Part shown: piece after piece, positions 17,151 through 25,502 of the stretch | Position numbering within the stretch: position 1 is the stretch's first letter | Layout: each line of letters begins with the position of its first letter | Source: Paenibacillus nasutitermitis | GTDB lineage: Bacteria; Bacillota; Bacilli; Paenibacillales; Paenibacillaceae | Direction of reading: 5' to 3' | NCBI RefSeq assembly: GCF_014641075.1 | Contig: NZ_BMHP01000002.1 | Location: forward strand, 62,001 to 126,000 | Length of the DNA stretch: 64,000 bases | Program-made: the position numbers and the translations under genes | Notes under the pieces: generated by a model | Seen by the model: the letters and a program-made list of their open reading frames with translations, nothing else | Told to the model about the DNA's origin: nothing | The model's database searches: none

Positions 17151-18515
17151 TTAATGCGTCAGAATCCCCTTATCCTTGGCCTGCCGGAGCCAGCCTGGAA
17201 ATTCATTAAATAAACGGTCGTACAAATCCTCATCGCTGACCTCGTCCAAATCGTCTAAAGCGAAAAAATCCGCATTATCGATATACCGTCCCTGAAGATC
17301 GTCCAGCTCCTCCAGAACGCCAAAATCCGCATCGCCAAGCCCAACAAACTGCCAGAAGATACTGGATTTCGAGCTGTCCACCAGCAGCTGTGATATCTTC
17401 GGGGTCTCGTATATTCCGCCGTCACTGAAGAAAATGATGTAGGTTGGAATCTGGTTATTTGGCTGTTCCACCGTATACTTCTTAATAATATCTTTCATTA
17501 CGTCAGGTTCGTTGTTACCTGCGCCCAGGCCTCCGAAAATCTTCGGTTTGGGATAAACGCGTTTGACATAATTCTCATATTCATGCTCTCTTACGCTTGG
17601 CATACGTTTGGATTTGCTTCCAAAAAACCACACATCCATTTCGCCGTCATCATCCATGCATGCCGCGACTGCCAGGACTCTCTCGAACGCCCGCTGCACG
17701 GTTCCTTTGGCGTACAGCATGGACATAGAGCCGGAAGCGTCAAAAACAACTGCGACACGGGCCTTGATCGTATCGATTTTTTTCTTCTCAAGCGAAATCC
17801 GGACCTTCTTCTTGAGCAGGTCGATTTTGTTCAAATTGATTGTACTTTTCTCTGGTGCCGGAGCGGATGCCGGGCCCGGGGTTGGAGCTACGACAGCTGC
17901 CGATGCGACCGGCACCGCATTCTGAATGGGCGCACTTAGCTGCTCAGCCTTGGGATGCGAAGCTTCCTGGAGACCGGGTTCAGCGCTTGCGCTCTCTTCC
18001 ACCGTAACGCCATGCGATTCGGCCAGCGGCTTCAATCCCCCGTTAAAGCCCCTTCCCACAGCCCGCAGTTTCAACCAGGATTGATGGCGGTACAGCTCCG
18101 CCAGCACCATAGAGGTTTCTTCTTTCCCTTCTATAATCGCGTAAACGATCTCTCCTCCCGCGGACTTTGCCGTTATGGTACAGCCTTGAACCTCGGCAAA
18201 GGTGCCCGGGCCGTCCAATGTCGCGGCAAAGACACATTTGTCGAGATCCGAAGCATACAAGCTGTTCAATTGAATGGTAAAAGCAACGGATCTGGCATCA
18301 ACTGGCTGAAACCGGACAATCTGCCCGGGATCGGATGACTGGTTATAAAAAATAAAATAATCATCGGAAGGCACCTTGCCCCCCGTATTCACCATAAAAC
18401 AGCTGACATCCAGCTCTGCGGGAGCGCTCGTCCATTTAATTGTAATTTCTACAGTATGATCCTGGCTGAGCGGTGCGTTAGAGCCTGTGATAAGTGTCGT
18501 CGTGAGTGGTGTCAT
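17151..18515 (-). CDS. TerD-vWA fusion (TerF-like) stress protein
   Basis: A 454-residue cytoplasmic protein. Residues 1-175 form a TerD domain, a Ca2+-binding fold of tellurite-resistance and stress operons. Residues 180-230 are an Ala/Pro-rich linker. Then comes a von Willebrand A domain with the MIDAS motif DASGS at 259-263 and a late SDGG. This domain order is that of TerF-like proteins. No other Ter genes (terZABCDE) lie in the window, so it works alone or with genes elsewhere. The start at 18515 is chosen for GGAGGT seven bases upstream; a longer frame from 18578 has no ribosome site. A terminator follows the stop. Confidence 0.88.
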   Translation of the reverse strand: MTPLTTTLITGSNAPLSQDHTVEITIKWTSAPAELDVSCFMVNTGGKVPSDDYFIFYNQSSDPGQIVRFQPVDARSVAFTIQLNSLYASDLDKCVFAATLDGPGTFAEVQGCTITAKSAGGEIVYAIIEGKEETSMVLAELYRHQSWLKLRAVGRGFNGGLKPLAESHGVTVEESASAEPGLQEASHPKAEQLSAPIQNAVPVASAAVVAPTPGPASAPAPEKSTINLNKIDLLKKKVRISLEKKKIDTIKARVAVVFDASGSMSMLYAKGTVQRAFERVLAVAACMDDDGEMDVWFFGSKSKRMPSVREHEYENYVKRVYPKPKIFGGLGAGNNEPDVMKDIIKKYTVEQPNNQIPTYIIFFSDGGIYETPKISQLLVDSSKSSIFWQFVGLGDADFGVLEELDDLQGRYIDNADFFALDDLDEVSDEDLYDRLFNEFPGWLRQAKDKGILTH

Positions 18516-18699
18516 CGTAAATACCTCCGGTTGGCTTATGTATGTATAAATTGGATAATCATCCTTTACCCTATTCACCCCGCCCTATGATATCCAAAAC
18601 AGGTTATCTGTAATAAATAGTATTTTTTTTAATTTATATCATTAAATATTAATAATATAAACCATACTTCAACTGCCTATATGCCTTTCCACAGCGCAC

Positions 18700-18727
18700 A
18701 AAAAAGCTCCTTATATGAGGAGCTTTT
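18700..18727 (-). terminator. Terminator of the ddl-murF-alr operon
   Basis: GCTCCT...AGGAGC stem (18706-18723) followed on the minus strand by six T (18700-18705), downstream of alr. Confidence 0.88.
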
Positions 18728-18754
18728 CCATATAAGCAAGCATCACTGATAATT

Positions 18755-19891
18755 CTATTCTTCGCTGTACACCCGCGTTACCCGGCATGAAATCGACGTC
18801 GAGATTTCCTGAGCCGCCCCGCCCAGATTTGCCGCAAGTTCCATGCAGGTAACAGACTCCCGCCCGTTTCTGCCGATCAGCGTTACCTTGGTACCGGCGG
18901 GATATTCACGAGGCAGCCGGATCATCATTTGATCCATCCCGATTTTTCCGATAATCGGAGCCCGCTGTCCGTCCACTATCAGTTCTGTATGCCGCAAACT
19001 TTGCGACCATCCATCCGCATAACCGACCGGGACCGTACCAATCCATTCTTCCCGGTCTGTCCGGTAAGCCAAGTCGTACCCCACATACTCCCCTTTTTTC
19101 AAATGCTTGACTTCAATCAGGCTGCTGTGAAGGCTTAAGGCTGATTCCAGCCGTGCGGCATTCTTGATGCTCTCCGGACCAAATCCATACATTGCCGCCC
19201 CGATCCTGACCATATCCAGAGACATTTCGGGAAAGCGCAAAGCCGCCGCGCTGTTGGCGCAATGAAAGGTCTTCACATGAACGGGCGAGTTATTGGCCCA
19301 TTCCATCATTTCCCGGAATCGCAGAAATTGGGTATGCAAATAACCCGTATCCTTATCGCCTGCAGTGGCGAAATGCGTAAACATGCCCTCGACCTCAATA
19401 TCCGCCGCTTCCAGCCAGGGAACCATTGCTTCCCACTGTTGTTTGTCGCGGATTCCAATCCGTCCAAGGCCAGTGTCCATTTTCACATGGACATTGAGCA
19501 TGAAGGGATAGAAGGAATGTCCGCATACCCGCCGCATTTCCTTAAACCATGCAGCAGATGTGACGGTCAACATCAAATCATATTCAATTGCCATCGGCAC
19601 CTCCTGCGGCTTGATCGGTATCAGAATCAGGATAGGCAGCTTCACTCCCTGCTTTCTGAGGGTCAAGGCTTCGCTCAAATAAGCGACAGCCAATGAATCA
19701 GCCCCGGATTCCACGGCCACCCTGGCCGTTTCCAGAGCTCCATGCCCATAGCCGTCAGCCTTCACAACTGCCATCAGCTTGACTGCCGACGGAAGTTGAC
19801 GTTTGATATGGCGGACGTTGCTGCCGATGGCTGCCAAATCCACCTCTGCCCAGGTATTGCGGTATAACTCCGGCGCTACTGCCGCTATCAT
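18755..19891 (-). CDS. alr: Alanine racemase
   Basis: A 378-residue PLP enzyme making D-alanine for peptidoglycan. The cofactor lysine sits in AVVKADGYGHGA (about residue 44), the other PLP-contact block AMYGFGP is present, and the C-terminal half has VPVGYADGW and GKIGMDQMM, where Asp/Met and Tyr contact substrate. GAGGGGG lies about eight bases before the ATG at 19891; an ATG at 19915, three bases after the murF stop, is the alternative start. It follows murF and ddl in one tight run, so racemase, D-Ala-D-Ala ligase and MurF would be made together. Confidence 0.95.
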   Translation of the reverse strand: MIAAVAPELYRNTWAEVDLAAIGSNVRHIKRQLPSAVKLMAVVKADGYGHGALETARVAVESGADSLAVAYLSEALTLRKQGVKLPILILIPIKPQEVPMAIEYDLMLTVTSAAWFKEMRRVCGHSFYPFMLNVHVKMDTGLGRIGIRDKQQWEAMVPWLEAADIEVEGMFTHFATAGDKDTGYLHTQFLRFREMMEWANNSPVHVKTFHCANSAAALRFPEMSLDMVRIGAAMYGFGPESIKNAARLESALSLHSSLIEVKHLKKGEYVGYDLAYRTDREEWIGTVPVGYADGWSQSLRHTELIVDGQRAPIIGKIGMDQMMIRLPREYPAGTKVTLIGRNGRESVTCMELAANLGGAAQEISTSISCRVTRVYSEE

Positions 19892-19918
19892 GTCGGATTC
19901 CCCCTCTCTCCCCATTGT

Positions 19919-21322
19919 TCAGCCTGCCCTCAGCTCTTCGTCCTCCAACAGCGCCGCTACCACTTCCTCCAGTTTGAGCGCCCGTGATGCCTTGACCCAG
20001 ATGAGCGCGTCCTGTTCGAGAATGGCCTTAATATGCCTTGCCATCTTCTGCTTATCGCTGTAATGAAATACATGCTCCGCCTCCATGCGCTCAGCGGCAC
20101 AATTTGCGGTATGCTCGGACAACGGGCCGTAAGCGAACAAATAATCCAGCCTGTTGCCATCCGCCAATGCGCCCAGCTCCCTGTGAAGCGAAACGGCCTG
20201 ATCGCCCATATCCATCATGTCTCCAAGCACTGCGATCTTTTGGTAATTGTCCGGGAACGTATACAGGGTCTGTAATGCCGCTGCCGCGCTGGATGGATTC
20301 GACTTATACGTATCATTGACTAGAGTGAAACGATTGGTATGGACGACCTCATTGCGCATTCCAGTCAGCGTTGTCGCTGCCAATCCTGACTTCAATGCCG
20401 CAGGTTTCACCCCGAGCTCGGAAGCTGCGGCAATCGCCGCAAGAGCATTTACAAGCTGGAACTGGCCAATCAGGGGAATCGTTAACGTCGTTAAAGGATA
20501 CTGCGGAATTGTGAAGCTGGATCCTTCGATGCCCATATCAAACGCTGCAGGATGAAAGTCGTTACGCGCCTCCATCCCAAACGTTATAGCCTGAACAGGA
20601 CATTGGCCATCCCGCAGCGCAGAGCTCAGCAGCGGATCGTCGCCATTGTAATACAGCGTGCCATCCTGCTTCAGGCCATGAATGATTTCCAGTTTGGCTT
20701 TCAATATATTCTCCATACTGCCCAAATCCCCCAGATGGGCTTTTCCGATATTGGTGATGATGGCGATGTCCGGAAGCGCCAGAGAGGACAACAGCTCAAT
20801 TTCCCCTAGACCTGACATTCCCATTTCCACGACTGCCACCTCTGTATCTTCATTCAGCGCAAGCAAGGTCAAGGGGACTCCCAAATGATTATTCAGATTG
20901 CCGAACGTTTTTTGGGTCCGGAAAGTCCCGGAAAGGCAGCTGGCCAAGATATCCTTTGTCGACGTTTTTCCGTTGCTGCCCGTTATCGCAATAACTTTCA
21001 CAGGCAGCTCCATCCTGTATTCTCTTGCCAGCACCTGAATGGCAGACAAGGTGTCGTTCACCAACAGGACCGGGATCCGTCCGACCGGCGGATTCGGCTC
21101 CTCCCGGTTCCAGAGCACCGCTGCCGCTCCGGCTTCAATAGCCTGCTCGACAAAATCATGGCCGTTAAACCGCTCGCCGGCAATCGGTATGTACAAATTG
21201 CCTTGACGGAGGGTTCGTGTATCGATCGACACACCATGGATTAGAATATGCTCGTGTTCCCGGGCTACAGCCTCAATCGCTCTTACCATGACAGACACTT
21301 GTTTGACCGATCTTTGAATCAT
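19919..21322 (-). CDS. murF: UDP-MurNAc-tripeptide:D-Ala-D-Ala ligase
   Basis: A 467-residue Mur ligase that adds the D-Ala-D-Ala dipeptide to the UDP-MurNAc tripeptide in the cytoplasm. The ATP loop ITGSNGKTSTKD is at about 113-125, with the conserved TFGNLNNHLGVPLT block and VVEMGMSGLGEI after it, and NDTYKSNPSS in the C-terminal half. The start at 21322 has AAGGAG nine bases upstream, inside the last codons of ddl; a TTG two codons earlier is less likely. Gene order ddl-murF is as in Bacillus subtilis. Confidence 0.95.
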   Translation of the reverse strand: MIQRSVKQVSVMVRAIEAVAREHEHILIHGVSIDTRTLRQGNLYIPIAGERFNGHDFVEQAIEAGAAAVLWNREEPNPPVGRIPVLLVNDTLSAIQVLAREYRMELPVKVIAITGSNGKTSTKDILASCLSGTFRTQKTFGNLNNHLGVPLTLLALNEDTEVAVVEMGMSGLGEIELLSSLALPDIAIITNIGKAHLGDLGSMENILKAKLEIIHGLKQDGTLYYNGDDPLLSSALRDGQCPVQAITFGMEARNDFHPAAFDMGIEGSSFTIPQYPLTTLTIPLIGQFQLVNALAAIAAASELGVKPAALKSGLAATTLTGMRNEVVHTNRFTLVNDTYKSNPSSAAAALQTLYTFPDNYQKIAVLGDMMDMGDQAVSLHRELGALADGNRLDYLFAYGPLSEHTANCAAERMEAEHVFHYSDKQKMARHIKAILEQDALIWVKASRALKLEEVVAALLEDEELRAG

Positions 21323-21328
21323 GGACAA

Positions 21329-22408
21329 TCACTCCTTCGTATATTGAAGCCTCTGCTTGTCAGCATGGCGGTTGAATGCATAATCAATCAGCTTCTCGAT
21401 CAGCTCTGAATATGAGGTTCCGTGAGTTCGTTCCCACATAACCGGATACATGCTGAAGGCGGTAAAACCTGGAAGCGCATTGACTTCATTCACATACAAA
21501 GCACCTTCTGCGTCCAGGAAGATATCCACCCGGGCAAGTCCCGAGCAGTTTAGCGCCAAATAAGCCTGCTCAGCCATTTGCCTGATCCGATTGACCAGAA
21601 TATCGGGAATTTCAGCGGGAATGGACATGCTCAACCGGCCATCGATATATTTGGCGTTATAATCGAAGAAAGTTTTGTCTTGAATAAATTCCCCGGGCAG
21701 GGAAACAAGCGGATACTCATTACCCATTACCGCTACTTGAATTTCTCTCCCCCGCACCTCCTTTTCCACCACGATCTTACCGTCGTAGCGGTATGCCTCT
21801 TCAATGGCGATCTCCAGCTCTTCCCTTCGCTCACAGCGGCTGATGCCGATACTGGAGCCCAGAGAACCGGGTTTTACGTAACAAGGAAATCCGATGTTCC
21901 CCTCAATAAGCGAAATAACATGGTCCCGGTCCTCCGACCAATTCCGGTAGGGAAATGTCCTGTACCCGGCTTGCGGCAAACCTCCGGAGGCGAGCACCTC
22001 CTTGGCAAGCGCTTTATCCAGCGTTAGTGCTGAAGCCAGCACCCCATTCCCGACATAAGGCACATTCAACAGCTCGAGCATCCCCTGGATGGTCCCATCC
22101 TCGCCATTGGAGCCATGAAGAATGGGAAGCACCACTTTAGGACCTTCAAGAGTAAACAACTCCGTCAAGATGCGGCCGATTGTACCCGCAGGCTCTTCCT
22201 CGGCAGCTTCGAGAATCAAATCGCCGGGAAGAAACGTTTTGCCGCTCAGTTTGCCCCTGCTGAACCAGCAGCCTGAACGTGTGATATAGATGGGATAAAG
22301 ATCAAATTTGCTTTCATCAATCGACTGCATAACCGTATAGGCAGATTTCAACGAGATCTCATGCTCAACGGATTTTCCGCCATAAAGCACATAAAGCAAT
22401 GTTTTCAT
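21329..22408 (-). CDS. ddl: D-alanine--D-alanine ligase
   Basis: A 359-residue ATP-grasp ligase that joins two D-alanines. The N-terminal YGGKSVEHEISL, the HGSNGEDGTIQG block, KPGSLGSSIG, and the omega-loop FFDYNAKYIDG are typical of true D-Ala-D-Ala ligases rather than the VanA (D-Lac) or VanC (D-Ser) types. The magnesium-binding end VNEVNALPGFT is intact. The ATG at 22408 follows GGAGG by nine bases; a frame reaching 22459 is not supported. An 11-base inverted repeat sits in the 5' leader. First gene of the ddl-murF-alr unit. Confidence 0.95.
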   Translation of the reverse strand: MKTLLYVLYGGKSVEHEISLKSAYTVMQSIDESKFDLYPIYITRSGCWFSRGKLSGKTFLPGDLILEAAEEEPAGTIGRILTELFTLEGPKVVLPILHGSNGEDGTIQGMLELLNVPYVGNGVLASALTLDKALAKEVLASGGLPQAGYRTFPYRNWSEDRDHVISLIEGNIGFPCYVKPGSLGSSIGISRCERREELEIAIEEAYRYDGKIVVEKEVRGREIQVAVMGNEYPLVSLPGEFIQDKTFFDYNAKYIDGRLSMSIPAEIPDILVNRIRQMAEQAYLALNCSGLARVDIFLDAEGALYVNEVNALPGFTAFSMYPVMWERTHGTSYSELIEKLIDYAFNRHADKQRLQYTKE

Positions 22409-22429
22409 ATAAAAAAGCCTCCCTGGCTG

Positions 22430-22462
22430 TCCTTGGTTATCTATCACTAGAATAACCAAGGA
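22430..22462 (-). promoter_or_regulatory. Hairpin in the ddl leader
   Basis: Perfect 11-base arms TCCTTGGTTAT (22430-22440) and its complement (22452-22462) with an 11-base loop, 22 bases upstream of the ddl ATG. It could be an RNA hairpin in the leader or an operator. There is no direct T-run after the stem. Confidence 0.5.
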
Positions 22463-22614
22463 AGCTAAAGAGACTCCTAATAAAAGCTTGCGGAAATATT
22501 ACGATAACTGCAAGATTTATAACATTTCTTGATGCTTGATTCGCTGAATAATTGAGTACCATCACGTTGTTGGTTTAAGACCGGCAGTTGAGCATTTGCC
22601 ATTCATTGAGATGT

Positions 22615-23355
22615 TTACCGTTTGATATTATGCATGATTGCATTGTAAAGAAAATCTGCTAATTCCTCATTGCTGTATTGATTAAAATAGCTTGTGAATC
22701 GTGTATCGAATTTGTAGGTATTGGCAATGCAAGCCAGTAACTCGGCATCACATGTCATGAATTGCATTAGATTTTTTTTCCACTCCTCGATTAATCGCTG
22801 AACGCCATCGGAGGAAGGATCCTGATCGACACAAGACGCAATTTGTTTGAATATTTCCTCCATGGAATGAAAACGTTCCTCTTTATCATCTTGTGATAAT
22901 TTTTCCAACGTTTCATTAAACTCTTTATACGTTTCTGTTTCCCCATAAATGAATCTTGCCTCATTTGCATATTGTACTTTCAATGGAAAAGCACTATTGA
23001 AGATTTGCAAATTACTAATATCATTCCCCGAAACGTATTCATCGAGAGCAATCATGATTGTTTCTAGTCTTTGTTTTCTCGATAATAAGGTTTGTCTTTG
23101 CTTCTTTAATATTTGTTTCTGTTCTTGCTTGGTCAGCTTTAAGATGTCTGCAATTTCTTTCAAGGAAAAATCCAATTCCTTTAAGAATAAAATGGTTTGA
23201 AGTTTTTCCAAACTGCTTCGATCATATAGGCGATACCCTTTTTCCGTCAGATGTGTAGGTTTAAATAAATCAATTCTATCGTAATAATGCAGGGTCCGGC
23301 CTGTAATGCCTGTAATCTGAACAATATCTTTAACGGCTAATAATGGTTTCTTCAT
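22615..23355 (-). CDS. MerR-family regulator with TipAS-like domain
   Basis: A 246-residue activator. Residues 5-75 are the MerR winged helix-turn-helix (VKDIVQITGITGRTLHYYDRI..., then YRLYDRSSLEKLQTILFLKEL), followed by a long dimerisation helix. From about residue 120 an all-helical region resembles the TipAS antibiotic-binding domain of TipA and Mta (aromatic residues, LIEEWKKNLMQF, ANTYKFDTRFTSYFNQYSNEELADFLYNAI). Proteins of this type switch on multidrug genes after binding a bulky ligand. It overlaps the upstream DUF2268 gene by 26 bases and so shares its MerR-type promoter, suggesting autoregulation. Confidence 0.88.
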   Translation of the reverse strand: MKKPLLAVKDIVQITGITGRTLHYYDRIDLFKPTHLTEKGYRLYDRSSLEKLQTILFLKELDFSLKEIADILKLTKQEQKQILKKQRQTLLSRKQRLETIMIALDEYVSGNDISNLQIFNSAFPLKVQYANEARFIYGETETYKEFNETLEKLSQDDKEERFHSMEEIFKQIASCVDQDPSSDGVQRLIEEWKKNLMQFMTCDAELLACIANTYKFDTRFTSYFNQYSNEELADFLYNAIMHNIKR

Positions 23356-24256
23356 CCCAAAATCCCTTTACTTCGTCTAGTATTTGAGCAGCAGGTGTTA
23401 TTGTGGCCTCAAAAATCGTTCTTCCTGTTTTTCTTAAGTAATACTGGATTAAATAATATCCGCAAGCGTAGCCGGCGCTGTAAGGCATATTGACCGGTTT
23501 AAAGTTCTGAAGTTCTGCGATCTCGTCACCATAAAGATAAGGGGCAAATTGATCAAATCCCGTTAATTGCAATTGCTCCCGGAGCACGGGCTTAATGCGC
23601 TTGTTAAGTGTTTCTGCATTTGTTTTCGTTACCCAAGGGCCGAGCAATTCTTCTCCGAACATGAACGTAGCAAAGTTTTCAGCTAATCCTTCACTTACAA
23701 TTAGCTCGCCTAAATTAACGGTGTGATCCCACTGAATAAATTGATATCGCACATTATGGTTGCATTCGTGCGCCAGCGAAGCCTTCATTCGAGGAATCGT
23801 GTACTCATTTGGCAAGAGTGTACCCCAGATAAAACCAGGAATGCCCCCAAAGCCGCTATATCCTTCGTTTATAGTTAAGGCACGGCTTTCCGGATTCCCT
23901 AGTTGAATGGTAAACACATATTCGGATACGGGGAGACTTATTTCATGTTCTATAAATAGATGCAGGCTTTTCTTTACAGCATGCTCACACTCTAACCAAA
24001 AAGAATCCGACGAAATCAACTCGATCTCAGATGAAATCTGCCCGGTAATCTGATCAGGGGATCGATGCATGATACTATTAAACGTAACAACGTCAAAACC
24101 ATTCGCCTCTTCAGCTTTAAAAGGGAGCTGTTGAATTTGCCATTGTTTCATAAAGGGAGCCATCATTTCATTTCTGAATAATTCAAGCTTTTCCTCGGGC
24201 GAAGCTTGGGCAACTTTTTGATAAATTTGGTCTGAACGCAATGTTTTTATATTCAT
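23330..24256 (-). CDS. DUF2268 putative zinc protease
   Basis: A 308-residue soluble protein with an HECNH zinc-binding motif (about 163-167) and the downstream glutamate in SEGLAENFA (about 189), the gluzincin-like arrangement of DUF2268 (predicted Zn-dependent proteases). No signal peptide is visible, so it should act in the cytoplasm. The ATG at 24256 follows TTGGAG. Its promoter has the 19-base spacer and dyad of MerR-controlled genes, and the MerR regulator is the next gene, so the pair looks like an inducible module. Substrate unknown. Confidence 0.82.
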   Translation of the reverse strand: MNIKTLRSDQIYQKVAQASPEEKLELFRNEMMAPFMKQWQIQQLPFKAEEANGFDVVTFNSIMHRSPDQITGQISSEIELISSDSFWLECEHAVKKSLHLFIEHEISLPVSEYVFTIQLGNPESRALTINEGYSGFGGIPGFIWGTLLPNEYTIPRMKASLAHECNHNVRYQFIQWDHTVNLGELIVSEGLAENFATFMFGEELLGPWVTKTNAETLNKRIKPVLREQLQLTGFDQFAPYLYGDEIAELQNFKPVNMPYSAGYACGYYLIQYYLRKTGRTIFEATITPAAQILDEVKGFWDEETIISR

Positions 24257-24286
24257 ATCTCTCACTCCAAGTAGTTGATAGTGAGA

Positions 24287-24317
24287 ATTATGCACTATGA
24301 CCTGACGTCATAGTCAA
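24287..24317 (-). promoter_or_regulatory. MerR-type promoter with 19-base spacer and dyad
   Basis: On the minus strand the -35 is TTGACT (24312-24317) and the -10 is CATAAT (24287-24292), separated by 19 bases instead of 17. The spacer holds the perfect dyad CTATGAC-N5-GTCATAG (24295-24313). An over-long spacer with a centred dyad is the hallmark of promoters that MerR-family activators untwist. It drives the DUF2268-merR pair. Confidence 0.85.
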
Positions 24318-24441
24318 GACCTTTAAATCAAATAATGAAAATTAGGTCCATGGTGCTCCATCACATACCTCCAAGAATGAGTTAATACCGGAACAAATAA
24401 AAATTAATATACAGCATTACTTTCTTTTGACACGTCGGGGA

Positions 24442-25095
24442 TCAGTTCTCCCTTACATCCTTAAAAAACCGTTCCAGCCCGCTTGGATCGGTTATGCGGC
24501 TGTTGCATTCATGACTTTTGAAACAGATATAATTGCCGACCGCCTTATAATAATCGGGCGAGCCCGCTATTTTTTTTCGGGAATTGGCCGTAAACAGCGC
24601 TACCTCGCCGAAGCCTTTGCAGAAGGCACATACGTCCTTCTTGTGATTTAACGAATATTTCCCTTCAATTCCGATTAATTCACCTTGAATCTCATAAATC
24701 AGAAACATTTTATTCGTTGCAATATCCGGCCACCCGAAATAGGTATACGAATAATCCTGCTGCACCGAAGGATCAGGAAGCTTTAATTTCTTGTGCTTGG
24801 GGAACAGATCCCGGATCAGCTGCTCCGTTACCTCGGGAAAACCGATCCGGAAAGCCGATAAGGCTTCAAGGTAATCCTGAAACTCCTGTTCTTCCGACAG
24901 ATTGGCGATGAACTGCAGCAGCTCTCTCTGGGCATCGGTCAACTCCGGAAAAGCGGCAAGAATTTTTGTGGACACACTATATCTGATCGCTTCAATGACA
25001 GAGGCGTCAGGGCTAGTCCGGATCGTTCTTCCGAGATAGGCGGTTTCATTTTGAATGAGATTAAATTGATGATTGCGTATATAAGGCTTCTGCAT
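24442..25095 (-). CDS. FusB/FusC-family EF-G-binding protein
   Basis: A 217-residue protein with an N-terminal helical region and a C-terminal treble-clef zinc finger (Cys 156, 159, 191 and His 195/Cys 197 in CAFC...ICFKSHEC). The order YTYFGWPDIATNKMFLIY, CAFCKGFGEVALF, GNYICFKSHECN matches FusB as I recall it (SSFVGWNELASNRKYIIY, FCTICNKESNVSLF, GDYICRDSIHCN). FusB-type proteins bind elongation factor G and free ribosomes stalled by fusidic acid. Many Bacillales and Listeria carry chromosomal versions once called fibronectin-binding proteins. GGAAGGGG precedes the ATG. Confidence 0.85.
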   Translation of the reverse strand: MQKPYIRNHQFNLIQNETAYLGRTIRTSPDASVIEAIRYSVSTKILAAFPELTDAQRELLQFIANLSEEQEFQDYLEALSAFRIGFPEVTEQLIRDLFPKHKKLKLPDPSVQQDYSYTYFGWPDIATNKMFLIYEIQGELIGIEGKYSLNHKKDVCAFCKGFGEVALFTANSRKKIAGSPDYYKAVGNYICFKSHECNSRITDPSGLERFFKDVREN

Positions 25096-25142
25096 GATTG
25101 TCCCCTTCCGAGCTTTAGCACATTTTTTTGCAGCATATACGA

Positions 25143-25169
25143 TAAAAAGCCTGCTGATTCATGCAGGCT
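25143..25169 (-). terminator. Intrinsic terminator after the 71-residue gene
   Basis: AGCCTGC/GCAGGCT seven-base stem (25148-25169) followed by T-rich sequence (25143-25148) on the minus strand. Confidence 0.8.
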
Positions 25170-25239
25170 TCGATTTGGTTTCATTGCAGATCCCCTGAAT
25201 CAATAAAAGCTATAGTTGAGCATTTGTGGCCTGCACTCT

Positions 25240-25455
25240 TCAACCTTGAGGGCCTTCCGCCAAGAGCTGACGGATCTCCTCAAGTCTTGCCGACATTGTT
25301 TTCAGCTCGATCGCCAAAAAATCTTCATTCGCGTCATCAAATGCTTCCTGCAGCTGTTTCAGATTCTCCAGAGCGGCGGGCAGCAGCCCATAAGCTTGAG
25401 CGGTGTGCCCGTAGAAAGGATGAACCTTCTGCTCCTGCTCCTGTTCGTTTGTCAA
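25240..25455 (-). CDS. Small hypothetical protein
   Basis: I do not recognise this protein of about 71 residues. It is acidic, probably a helical hairpin (LPAALENLKQLQEAFDDANEDFLAIELKTM, here shortened) with no membrane segment. AGAGGAG lies eight bases before a TTG at 25455, which is the likely start; an ATG six codons upstream (25473) would place the ribosome site inside the gene. It sits between dinG and the FusB-like gene on the same strand, close upstream of a terminator. Confidence 0.6.
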   Translation of the reverse strand: MTNEQEQEQKVHPFYGHTAQAYGLLPAALENLKQLQEAFDDANEDFLAIELKTMSARLEEIRQLLAEGPQG

Positions 25456-25502
25456 TATGTTCACTCCTCTCATCCATCACATAAGTTCGTCTTTCATGGC
25501 CT

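Noticed and set aside
18755..22408. Possible vancomycin-resistance (van) cluster, given a VanRS-like system at 8-10 kb and ligase and racemase genes here
   Set aside because: The ligase has the D-Ala-D-Ala omega loop, no vanH, vanX or D-Lac/D-Ser ligase is present, and the order ddl-murF-alr is housekeeping.
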